Positions 1 to 5,778 of a stretch of DNA of 14,792 nt are shown here, piece after piece; the stretch's first letter is position 1, and each line of letters starts with the position of its first letter. The position numbers were made by a program, and so were the translations under genes. The notes below the pieces were generated by a model. The model saw nothing but the letters and a program-made list of their open reading frames with translations, did not search any database and was not told the DNA's origin. This DNA comes from an uncultured Veillonella sp. (GTDB taxonomy: Bacteria > Bacillota > Negativicutes > Veillonellales > Veillonellaceae), in the NCBI GenBank assembly GCA_900556785.1, contig USQK01000042.1, forward strand, positions 1 to 14,792. The letters run 5' to 3'.

Positions 1-136
1 GGAAATTGCGTTTTTTACAATTCCGTGTGTTATCCATGAAGTTTTGCCCAGCCATTATGGCCGCTTTTGCCTTTTCTCTACTTTCAAAAAGTCCTCGGTT
101 AACGAGGAGTATGTCTAAACGTTCTTTACTGCTCAT
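1..136 (-). CDS. tlyA: TlyA-family rRNA methyltransferase, N-terminal S4 part only (truncated by window edge)
   Basis: The 45 codons visible on the minus strand start MSSKERLDILLVNRGLFESR and continue EKAKAAIMAG. This is the typical opening of TlyA-type 16S/23S rRNA 2'-O-methyltransferases, which begin with a small S4 RNA-binding domain. The Rossmann methyltransferase domain would lie off the left edge. The ATG at 136 overlaps the stop of the DUF212 gene in an ATGA arrangement, so the two are probably translationally coupled. Position after ispA agrees with the gene order xseA-xseB-ispA-(dxs)-tlyA common in Firmicutes. After MAG the usual FVNGQxVDKPG stretch is only loosely matched (FMDNTRNCKKR). 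This may be lineage divergence; too little sequence is present to tell. The family call is fairly secure, but activity cannot be judged. Confidence 0.8.
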   Translation of the reverse strand, partial: MSSKERLDILLVNRGLFESREKAKAAIMAGQNFMDNTRNCKKRNF

Positions 137-612
137 ATAACACCATTATAAATATAATAAAATTGAATACATGCAACAAGAATACCGAGGATTAATCCTC
201 CAAATACCTCTATTGGTGTATGTCCTAATAATTCTTTTAAGGCCTCTTTACGAGTAATGACAACAGGTATGTTTTTCTTTGTAAAATAATCTACAATTTG
301 ATTTAGAATTTGAGCTTGACGCCCAGCTTCTAATCGCACCCCAGATGCATCATACATGACTACAATAGAAAATACTAAGGATAGAATAAATAGATCCGAA
401 GCCCCACTTTTTAGATATATAGCCGTAGTTGTAGCGATTACAAAGGATGTATGAGAACTGGGAAATCCCCCAGAGCCTACAAGGCGTTCTGGACGAAATT
501 TACCATGCCGAACTAGTTGCCATACAAATTTGATAGCCTGCGCAGTAAACCATCCCCAAAATGCAGCTTGCGCTATGTAGTTGTGTGCTATTTGTGGTAA
601 TATATCAATCAT
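133..612 (-). CDS. Divergent PAP2 family membrane protein (DUF212, YuiD-like)
   Basis: This 159-residue, hydrophobic protein belongs to the DUF212 group, distantly related to PAP2 acid phosphatases and vanadium haloperoxidases. Visible hallmarks are SGGFPSSHT at residues 47-55, resembling the PAP2 PSGH-type phosphate-binding motif, the family block YDASGVRLEAGRQAQILN at 87-104, and HTPIEVFGGLILG near 131-143. Hydrophobic stretches near residues 54-68, 72-87 and 136-155 suggest several membrane spans. Length is normal for the family. The ribosome binding site is AAGAAGG, eight bases before the ATG. The gene sits 28 bases after ispA and overlaps tlyA by four bases. Its isoprenoid neighbour makes a role with prenyl or lipid phosphates conceivable, but that is inference; no member's substrate is known to me. 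The conserved Asp/Arg block is intact, so it does not look degenerate. Confidence 0.85.
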   Translation of the reverse strand: MIDILPQIAHNYIAQAAFWGWFTAQAIKFVWQLVRHGKFRPERLVGSGGFPSSHTSFVIATTTAIYLKSGASDLFILSLVFSIVVMYDASGVRLEAGRQAQILNQIVDYFTKKNIPVVITRKEALKELLGHTPIEVFGGLILGILVACIQFYYIYNGVI

Positions 613-640
613 TATTTATACCTTCTTCAGGTAATACCAA

Positions 641-1519
641 TTAATTAGTTCGTTCTAAAAGATAATCAATTAGAGCAGATAATATAGATGTATCATAAGA
701 AACAGAGTTTAATGCATCGTGAGCTTGTTTGCCAACTAATAGGGCTTGCTCTTTGGCTCCTTCTAAACCAAGGAAAGATACATACGTCGATTTATGTTGT
801 CGAATATCACTACCAGGAGTCTTTCCTAATTCTTCAATAGTTCCAGTTACATCTAGAATATCATCAGTAATTTGGAATAACAATCCTAAACAATTAGCAT
901 ATTCCATAAGCGCTTTTCGAGTAGTCGTATCTGCATTGCCTAAAATAAGGCCTAATTCTACTGATGCATTAAATAATGCACCCGTTTTTCCACTGTGTAA
1001 AACCTTTAACTCTTCTAGTGGGATATGCTTATTTTCACTGAGCATATCGAAGGCTTGACCACCGACCATGCCTTCCGGGCCTGCTGCAGTAGCTACACAT
1101 TTAATAGCATCTATTTTTTGCTGAGGCGTAGCAGTTTTATTCTCAGTCATTAGCTGAAAAGCATAAGTCAATAAACCATCACCAGCTAGAATCGCCATAC
1201 CTTCACCATAAACTTTATGATTTGTTAAATTACCTCTGCGATAATCATCATTATCCATAGCGGGTAAATCATCATGTACTAAGGAATATGTATGGATACA
1301 CTCCATGGCGCATAGAAATTCCTTATAATCAGCTGAATCTTTATGAAGCATTTCTAACACAGCTTTAGATAAGATTGGTCGGATTCGCTTGCCACCTTGC
1401 ATTAAGCTATAACTCATGGATTCATAAAGAGGTTTAAATTCTTGATTTGGGCTACTTAAGACCTCACCTAACCATTGTTCAATATGTTGTTTGCTAGACC
1501 CTAAATAATCTTTGAACAT
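641..1519 (-). CDS. ispA: Short-chain polyprenyl diphosphate synthase (farnesyl diphosphate synthase type)
   Basis: This 292-residue protein is an all-helical trans-prenyltransferase that condenses isopentenyl diphosphate with allylic diphosphates in the cytoplasm, most likely giving farnesyl diphosphate for undecaprenyl and quinone side-chain synthesis. The first aspartate-rich motif DDLPAMDND is at residues 83-91, with the two extra residues typical of bacterial type II FPP synthases. The second, DDILD, is at 219-223. GGKRIRP at 42-48 binds IPP, and GGQAFDM lies near 153-159. Length fits the IspA family (about 290-300). The ATG has a good AAGGAG site and lies nine bases after the xseB stop, as in many Firmicutes where xseB and ispA are neighbours. 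Chain length cannot be fixed from sequence alone: geranylgeranyl synthase is the alternative. The next step enzyme dxs, often beside it, is not in this window. Confidence 0.93.
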   Translation of the reverse strand: MFKDYLGSSKQHIEQWLGEVLSSPNQEFKPLYESMSYSLMQGGKRIRPILSKAVLEMLHKDSADYKEFLCAMECIHTYSLVHDDLPAMDNDDYRRGNLTNHKVYGEGMAILAGDGLLTYAFQLMTENKTATPQQKIDAIKCVATAAGPEGMVGGQAFDMLSENKHIPLEELKVLHSGKTGALFNASVELGLILGNADTTTRKALMEYANCLGLLFQITDDILDVTGTIEELGKTPGSDIRQHKSTYVSFLGLEGAKEQALLVGKQAHDALNSVSYDTSILSALIDYLLERTN

Positions 1520-1528
1520 AGAATCTCC

Positions 1529-1735
1529 TTATTCGCTGATGCGGACTTCTTCGATAATTTGTTGAATTTCATTTTCAACCGAATCGAGCATTTCTGCACA
1601 TTCTTTTACTAATGTTAAGCCCTTTTTATATTGAGTTAAGAGTTCAGAGATGGTCATATCACCATCGTCTAATTGTTTCACAATATCCTCTAAGGCTTTA
1701 TATTTCTTTTCATAATTTTTTAGTGATGCGGCCAT
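1529..1735 (-). CDS. xseB: Exodeoxyribonuclease VII small subunit
   Basis: This 68-residue protein matches XseB in size and pattern: the N-terminal block YEKKYKALEDIVKQLDDGD followed by MTISELLTQYKKGLTLVKEC, then an acidic tail. It should fold as two helices that pack on the long coiled-coil arms of XseA. Several XseB copies join one XseA to form exonuclease VII, which degrades single-stranded DNA from both ends into oligonucleotides. The start ATG has an AAAGGAGG site about nine bases upstream, located inside the end of xseA. The two genes overlap by 26 bases, which suggests coupled translation and may help set subunit ratio. No unusual features. Confidence 0.93.
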   Translation of the reverse strand: MAASLKNYEKKYKALEDIVKQLDDGDMTISELLTQYKKGLTLVKECAEMLDSVENEIQQIIEEVRISE

Positions 1736-2933
1736 CTTTGTGCGCCTCCTTTACCGTAGCATTCACATAACCATCAGCAAGTGTAACTCGTATATCATCC
1801 TTTGGATGTAATTGAGTAACAGACGTTATAGGTTTATCATTATGTTCAACCTTTGCAAACCCTTTTACCATCATTTGTAATGGATTAAGAGATTCTAATT
1901 GTTGAGCTAATAATGCTAAACTATGTTTCTCTGTATTGCATCGTTCTTTTGTAGCATTAGTTAATGATTGTGAAAGCTCTTGTAAATGCGTTTTCTGTTT
2001 ATGCAAAAATTGTAGAGCTGGAATACCTAATCTACGATTAAAGAGCAATGTCAAATCTGTACGTTTTTGCTGTAATGTATAACGTATAAACTCGTGTAGG
2101 TATTCTTCTTTTTCTGTTAATTGATCTTGTAGTGTAATGATAGGAAGTACAGCCATTTCTGCAGCGTGACTTGGCGTTGCTCCACGAGCATCTGCTACAT
2201 AATCACATAAGGTATAATCTGTTTCATGACCTACTGCTGAGATAACTGGTGTATTAGCAGTATATATAGCCTCTACAACTGCTCTATCATTGAAGCACCA
2301 TAAATCCTCCATAGATCCACCACCACGACCAACGATGATAAGGTCTACCTCTGGGTCGGCATCAGCTGCTGCTATTCCTTTAGCTATAACAGGTCCTGCT
2401 GTATTACCTTGGACAGGAACAGAGAACAATTTAAATTGAATTAATGGGTTTCGTCTTTCGCTGACATGTAAAATATCATGTAATACAGCGCCTGATTGAG
2501 ATGTAACAATCCCGATACAACTTGCCATGTACGGTAAATTTTGTTTATGGCTATCATCAAAGTATCCTAAGGCAGTTAGTTCCCGTTTCAATGCATCAAA
2601 TTCGATCTGTAACGGACTTTTAGAACCTATTTGCATATCGGATGCAATGAGATTTAAACGGCCCATTTTATTGTAAAAATTAACAGATGCTTTCACAGTG
2701 ACTAATAATCCATTTTGAATGGCATTGGCCAGTCCTTTTTGCATAACTGTACTAGACCACATGGTAACATCAATAGCGGATTCTTCATCTTTTAACGAGA
2801 AATACATATGACCACTACTATGACGCTTAGCGTTAATAATGGTGCCGCTAACATAAAGATTCTTAAGTAGATATTCTCGGTCTAAGGTGCGCTTTATAAG
2901 ATTGTTTAATTGTGTAATGGTTAATACATTCAC
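1710..2933 (-). CDS. xseA: Exodeoxyribonuclease VII large subunit
   Basis: This 407-residue catalytic subunit of exonuclease VII has the full domain order. An N-terminal OB-fold of about 100 residues (containing GTIINAKRHSSGHMYFSLKD) is followed by the catalytic core, with GIVTSQSGAVLHD near 141-153, the signature GRGGGSMEDLWCFND at 202-216, and the SAVGHETDYTLCDYVADARG region from 232. A helical, coiled-coil-forming C-terminal part after about 265 should bind XseB. The enzyme cuts single-stranded DNA in both directions and acts in repair and mismatch correction. The start is GTG at 2933: AGAGG lies six bases upstream, and a nearby ATG is out of frame. Length is slightly short of the 440-450 often seen but nothing catalytic is missing. 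It lies two bases after the TsaD-like gene. Confidence 0.95.
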   Translation of the reverse strand: MNVLTITQLNNLIKRTLDREYLLKNLYVSGTIINAKRHSSGHMYFSLKDEESAIDVTMWSSTVMQKGLANAIQNGLLVTVKASVNFYNKMGRLNLIASDMQIGSKSPLQIEFDALKRELTALGYFDDSHKQNLPYMASCIGIVTSQSGAVLHDILHVSERRNPLIQFKLFSVPVQGNTAGPVIAKGIAAADADPEVDLIIVGRGGGSMEDLWCFNDRAVVEAIYTANTPVISAVGHETDYTLCDYVADARGATPSHAAEMAVLPIITLQDQLTEKEEYLHEFIRYTLQQKRTDLTLLFNRRLGIPALQFLHKQKTHLQELSQSLTNATKERCNTEKHSLALLAQQLESLNPLQMMVKGFAKVEHNDKPITSVTQLHPKDDIRVTLADGYVNATVKEAHKDGRITKKL

Positions 2934-2935
2934 GA

Positions 2936-3889
2936 TTATCCTCTAGTTTCTTGTAAAAAAGCAGCGCCAAAAGCATTGCCAGTGGCATTATCAACAGAAA
3001 ATTGTGGCTGTGCTACATGTAATATAAGTTGATTACGTCTACAATAATGCTCCATACGATGACGAAGTAAGCTATTGCTCATTACACCACCAACGGCAAT
3101 TAATGTTCGAACAGGTTTATTTTGTAAATGATAGGTAATCATTTTTTCTAACGCATTTCCTATGGAGGTGAATACAGCTCGCGATAGATTAGATTTTTCT
3201 ATATCATTCATGGAATCACTAATGCGTCGCATAGCCGCACTACATGGCCCAGCAAAGCTTATCCAACCTTCTTTTACAGAAGATGGTAATGGTTCATATT
3301 CTGTAGTTTGTAATGCTAATGCCTCTAGATGCTTACCTGCAGGAAATGGCAAACCCATTGCAACACCAATACGATCTACATATTGACCACCTTGTAAATC
3401 CTTAGAGCCCCCAATAATGTGAGACTCAAATATGCCTTCTCCTTTATAATGACAATATACGAGTTCTGTAGTACCACCTGATAAATGAAGTGCTAAAAAT
3501 GGATCTTTAGGAATTATTTTTAGTTCTCGAAGGGCAGCTAAAATATGATTTTCTTGATGTGCAAAAACTTGTAAAGGTACATTCATCATATGACTTAGAG
3601 ATTGACCATACCCTAACCCTACCATAAAGGCTGGCATATAGGAATTTTCCTCACGTCTAGGAAAACCACTAACACCGATACCACTAATTGGTAGTTGTGG
3701 CAATTCAGATATCAACTTAGGCAATGCCTTTGTATGTTGAAAGACCATATTTGATTGTTGTAGTCCTCGCTCACCCTGTTTGACCTCTAATATTTTGCGG
3801 GCTTCCCCAACTATTTGAAAGTCGCTGTCTATAATGGCACAACTGGTAGTGTAGCAACTAGTATCAATCCCTAAGTAATATCGTTTCAT
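2936..3889 (-). CDS. TsaD/Kae1-like (peptidase M22 fold) protein, probable paralog of TsaD
   Basis: This 317-residue protein has the ASKHA fold of the TsaD/Kae1/YgjD family: the phosphate loop YYLGIDTSCYTTSCAII at 4-20, the metal-binding pair H111/H115 in VFAHQENHI, LSGGTTELV at 136-144, DRIGVAMGLPFPAG at 172-185, AVGGVMSNSLLRHRM at 265-279 and SVDNATGNAFGAA at 298-310, with D300 as the third likely metal ligand. Genuine TsaD makes the threonylcarbamoyl modification on tRNA A37 with TsaB and TsaE. This protein departs from TsaD in several blocks (HQENH rather than HxEGH, NATGNA rather than NAAMIA) and has neither partner beside it. It looks like the second TsaD-like copy that some Firmicutes carry near xseA. 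Metal and nucleotide sites look intact, so an active enzyme is likely, but the substrate is unknown. It shares one base with nusB (TAATG). Old 'O-sialoglycoprotein endopeptidase' labels should not be taken as function. Confidence 0.8.
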   Translation of the reverse strand: MKRYYLGIDTSCYTTSCAIIDSDFQIVGEARKILEVKQGERGLQQSNMVFQHTKALPKLISELPQLPISGIGVSGFPRREENSYMPAFMVGLGYGQSLSHMMNVPLQVFAHQENHILAALRELKIIPKDPFLALHLSGGTTELVYCHYKGEGIFESHIIGGSKDLQGGQYVDRIGVAMGLPFPAGKHLEALALQTTEYEPLPSSVKEGWISFAGPCSAAMRRISDSMNDIEKSNLSRAVFTSIGNALEKMITYHLQNKPVRTLIAVGGVMSNSLLRHRMEHYCRRNQLILHVAQPQFSVDNATGNAFGAAFLQETRG

Positions 3890-4293
3890 TATTTACTCTT
3901 ATTATATGCATCTAGAATTGCATTAATTAATTTGTAGGAAGAATCAGAACCAAAATCTTTAGCTAATTGAATAGCTTCATTAATAGCTATAGATGGTTCT
4001 AAAGGTTCATCTTCATTTGTCATTTCCCATAGAGCAATACGTAAAATAGCACGATCAACCTTGTCTAAGTTTTCGACTTTACGTGATTTACAAAATGGCT
4101 GTAATGCTGCATCTATAATTTCAGAAGCGGATAATACACCATTTATAATGTTATTCGCATAGGCCTTATCCATAGATTTATGCATATGTCCTTCTGGAAA
4201 TTGAACATCACTTTGGTCTACATGAAATTCATTAGCATATAACATTTGAAATGCGTATTGACGTGCTTCACGTCGATTTCGCTTAATTACCAT
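3889..4293 (-). CDS. nusB: Transcription antitermination factor NusB
   Basis: This 134-residue helical protein matches NusB: an Arg-rich start (RNRREARQYAFQMLYANEF) that contacts RNA, a central KVENLDKVDRAILRIALWEM block near residues 73-92, and the end SIAINEAIQLAKDFGSDSSYKLINAILDAY. NusB with NusE (ribosomal protein S10) binds boxA RNA in rRNA leaders and promotes antitermination. The chosen start is the ATG at 4293, preceded by AAAAGGAG. The reading frame runs further upstream to 4362, but those residues lack a binding site and family similarity. The gene begins 11 bases inside the end of the upstream Asp23-family gene and ends sharing one base with the TsaD-like gene. An Asp23 (YqhY) gene directly before nusB is the usual Firmicute arrangement, supporting the call. 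Confidence 0.95.
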   Translation of the reverse strand: MVIKRNRREARQYAFQMLYANEFHVDQSDVQFPEGHMHKSMDKAYANNIINGVLSASEIIDAALQPFCKSRKVENLDKVDRAILRIALWEMTNEDEPLEPSIAINEAIQLAKDFGSDSSYKLINAILDAYNKSK

Positions 4294-4678
4294 GTGGAGT
4301 TGGCTCCTTTTCTTTAACAATACCTTCAATATGAACATCGACCTTAACATGATCAAGATCAAGCATATTCTTTAAGGTTTGTTTGATTTCTAACTGCAAT
4401 TGTTTGGATAATTCAATAAGATTGTATCCATACAAGGCTTTAATATAAATATTGATTTCAATAAAACCTTTACGATGTTTAACATTGATACCTGGTAAAC
4501 TACGTTGACCAAAGGCATGTGTAATGCCCTCTACTAATTCATCGTAAAAGCGAGGGCTTAAAGAATGAATACCTGGAATCGTAGCTAACGTTTTAGTAGC
4601 TACATCGATGATGACAGAGTCTGCAATATCAATGGTATCCATATCTAATCCATAGTTTAATTGATTGTCTGAACTCAT
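4283..4678 (-). CDS. Asp23/Gls24 family protein, second copy (nusB-proximal, YqhY-like)
   Basis: This 131-residue protein is an Asp23/Gls24 member. The pattern includes VIIDVATKTLATIPGIHSL at about 23-41, a central beta stretch (INVKHRKGFIEINIYIKALYGYN) and the ending LDHVKVDVHIEGIVKEKE. There is no signal peptide or membrane span, so it is cytoplasmic. In Bacillus the corresponding gene yqhY lies between accBC and nusB and is linked to control of acetyl-CoA carboxylase; in other Firmicutes relatives attach to the membrane and respond to envelope stress. Neither role can be read from this sequence. AGGAGG lies eight bases before the ATG. It follows the first copy by 12 bases and overlaps nusB by 11, so expression with nusB is expected. 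Identity with the neighbouring copy is modest, so this is an old duplication. Confidence 0.88.
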   Translation of the reverse strand: MSSDNQLNYGLDMDTIDIADSVIIDVATKTLATIPGIHSLSPRFYDELVEGITHAFGQRSLPGINVKHRKGFIEINIYIKALYGYNLIELSKQLQLEIKQTLKNMLDLDHVKVDVHIEGIVKEKEPTPHGN

Positions 4679-4690
4679 ATAGATACCCTC

Positions 4691-5071
4691 CTAAGGCTGT
4701 GATGGTGTTACTAAATCATCAAAAATAATGTCTTGTACCACTACATCAATGGTTTGTACCTCAATTTCTGTATAAGAAACTAAAGCTGTTTTGATACGTT
4801 CTTGTAAACGTAAGGCCACATCAGGGATACGATACCCATATTGAATGCAAACATATAAAGTAACAGAAATTGCCCCTTCATCATTAAATGATATCTTAAC
4901 ACCTTCATGATCAGATTTACGTCTAAAGAAGGTATTAACACCATCATTAAAGGTGGAGCTCATATGATGTATACCCTTTGTTTCAAGTGCAGCTATAGTG
5001 ACAATCGTAGCATATACATCTTCACTAATCTTAATTTTACCAGACTCTAGTTCAGTATTTTTCTTGGTCAT
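4691..5071 (-). CDS. Asp23/Gls24 family protein, first copy
   Basis: This 126-residue protein has the Asp23/Gls24 layout: KIKISEDVYATIVTIAALET followed by KGIHHMSSTF at about 12-41, VKISFNDEGAISVTLYVCIQYG in the middle, and the ending IEVQTIDVVVQDIIFDD. It is soluble and acidic with no export signal. The start at 5071 (MTKKN) is chosen because AAAGAGG lies just upstream. A GTG in the same frame at 5095 falls inside the terminator hairpin and is unlikely. It is the first gene after efp and only about 14 bases after a terminator U-tract, so its expression depends on either read-through or a promoter inside that hairpin region. Function is not known beyond the family association with envelope stress or acetyl-CoA carboxylase control; accBC is not nearby. 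Confidence 0.87.
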   Translation of the reverse strand: MTKKNTELESGKIKISEDVYATIVTIAALETKGIHHMSSTFNDGVNTFFRRKSDHEGVKISFNDEGAISVTLYVCIQYGYRIPDVALRLQERIKTALVSYTEIEVQTIDVVVQDIIFDDLVTPSQP

Positions 5072-5083
5072 ACTGGCCTCTTT

Positions 5084-5132
5084 CAAAAAAAGCACTTGTC
5101 CCTATATATAATTACATAGACGACAAGTGCTT
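5084..5132 (-). terminator. Intrinsic terminator after efp, abutting the asp23 ribosome binding site
   Basis: On the minus strand an 11-base stem, AAGCACTTGTC pairing with GACAAGTGCTT (plus-strand arms 5122-5132 and 5090-5100, no mismatch), encloses a 21-base loop and is followed at once by a run of T. This is the expected form of a rho-independent terminator for efp. The loop holds a further short CTAT/ATAG pairing. The T-run is followed within a few bases by GAAAGAGG and the asp23 start, leaving no room for a promoter after the terminator. It may therefore act as a conditional terminator in a shared transcript. Confidence 0.8.
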
Positions 5133-5145
5133 ACAGTGCAAATGT
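5105..5145 (-). promoter_or_regulatory. Candidate promoter overlapping the terminator hairpin, for the asp23-nusB-xseAB operon
   Basis: On the minus strand TTGCAC and TATGTA are separated by exactly 17 bases. The second element lies inside the terminator loop. Each matches the sigma-A consensus at only three of six positions, so the evidence is weak. A transcript starting about seven bases later would lack the left arm of the hairpin and so would escape termination. This would explain how the downstream operon is expressed, but it is inference. Confidence 0.25.
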
Positions 5146-5152
5146 TAGATAT

Positions 5153-5171
5153 ATGGGGAATCAGATTCCAT
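5153..5171. repeat. Short imperfect palindrome in the efp-asp23 spacer
   Basis: ATGGGGAATCAGATTCCAT contains GGAAT / ATTCC arms with a three-base loop, extended by ATGG / CCAT through a two-base bulge. It lies in the 134-base spacer between efp and the first asp23 gene, about 20 bases before the terminator. It could be an RNA hairpin or a protein-binding site; nothing else supports either. Confidence 0.35.
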
Positions 5172-5205
5172 GAAAAGATCTAGCCCCAATACATATCAAT
5201 AAGTA

Positions 5206-5763
5206 TTAGGCACGTTCGATGTATTGACCTGTACGAGTATCAATACGAAGTACATCATCTACTTCAATGAAGAGAGGTACTTTTACAGTGTAGCCTGTTT
5301 CTAATACGGCTGGTTTATTACCACCAGTTGCAGTATCGCCACGGATACCAGGATCTGTTTCAACTACGCGAAGTTCAACAGCTACAGGTAAATCGATACC
5401 GATTACGATACCTTGGAAGAACATGATGGATACTTCCATATTTTCAAGAAGGAAGTTTTTAGCATCACCTAATTGTTCAAGGGTAAGTTCAACTTGATCA
5501 TAAGTTTCGTTATCCATGAATGTATAAGAGCCATCAGATTCATATAAGTATTGCATACGACGACGATCAACATGTGCTTTAGGCACTTTTTCACCTGCAT
5601 TAAATGTACGCTCAACTACAGAACCAGTTTGCAAGTTTTTCATTTTAGTACGTACGAATGCAGCACCTTTACCTGGTTTAACGTGTTGAAAATCAACTAC
5701 TTGCCATACATTACCGTCAATTTCAACGGTTACACCTGGACGAAAATCATTACTGGAAATCAT
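5206..5763 (-). CDS. efp: Translation elongation factor P
   Basis: This 185-residue protein is full-length EF-P with three beta domains: the N-terminal KOW-like domain (1-65), a central OB domain, and the C-terminal OB domain ending RIDTRTGQYIERA. The tip of the first domain carries HVKPGKGAAF, with K32 at the position that is post-translationally modified in many bacteria. A lysine here fits either the lysylated (EpmA) or the 5-aminopentanolylated (Bacillus-type) form; the window shows no modifying enzyme. EF-P binds stalled ribosomes between the P and E sites and speeds peptide bonds at proline runs. Its AGAAGGAG site overlaps the stop of the upstream peptidase, so the two are coupled. Transcription probably ends at the hairpin at 5084-5132. 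Confidence 0.97.
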   Translation of the reverse strand: MISSNDFRPGVTVEIDGNVWQVVDFQHVKPGKGAAFVRTKMKNLQTGSVVERTFNAGEKVPKAHVDRRRMQYLYESDGSYTFMDNETYDQVELTLEQLGDAKNFLLENMEVSIMFFQGIVIGIDLPVAVELRVVETDPGIRGDTATGGNKPAVLETGYTVKVPLFIEVDDVLRIDTRTGQYIERA

Positions 5764-5778
5764 CTAACTCTTCTCCTT

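Noticed and set aside
729..1058. A 109-codon open frame on the plus strand
   Set aside because: It lies opposite the conserved second half of ispA and shows no independent evidence of coding.
2936..3889. O-sialoglycoprotein endopeptidase activity
   Set aside because: This older label for the TsaD/Kae1 fold is not supported by what is known of the family; the fold binds ATP and metal for carbamoyl-transfer-type chemistry.
4294..4362. Longer N-terminus for NusB
   Set aside because: The added residues overlap the Asp23 gene, lack family similarity, and a strong AAAAGGAG site sits before the ATG at 4293.
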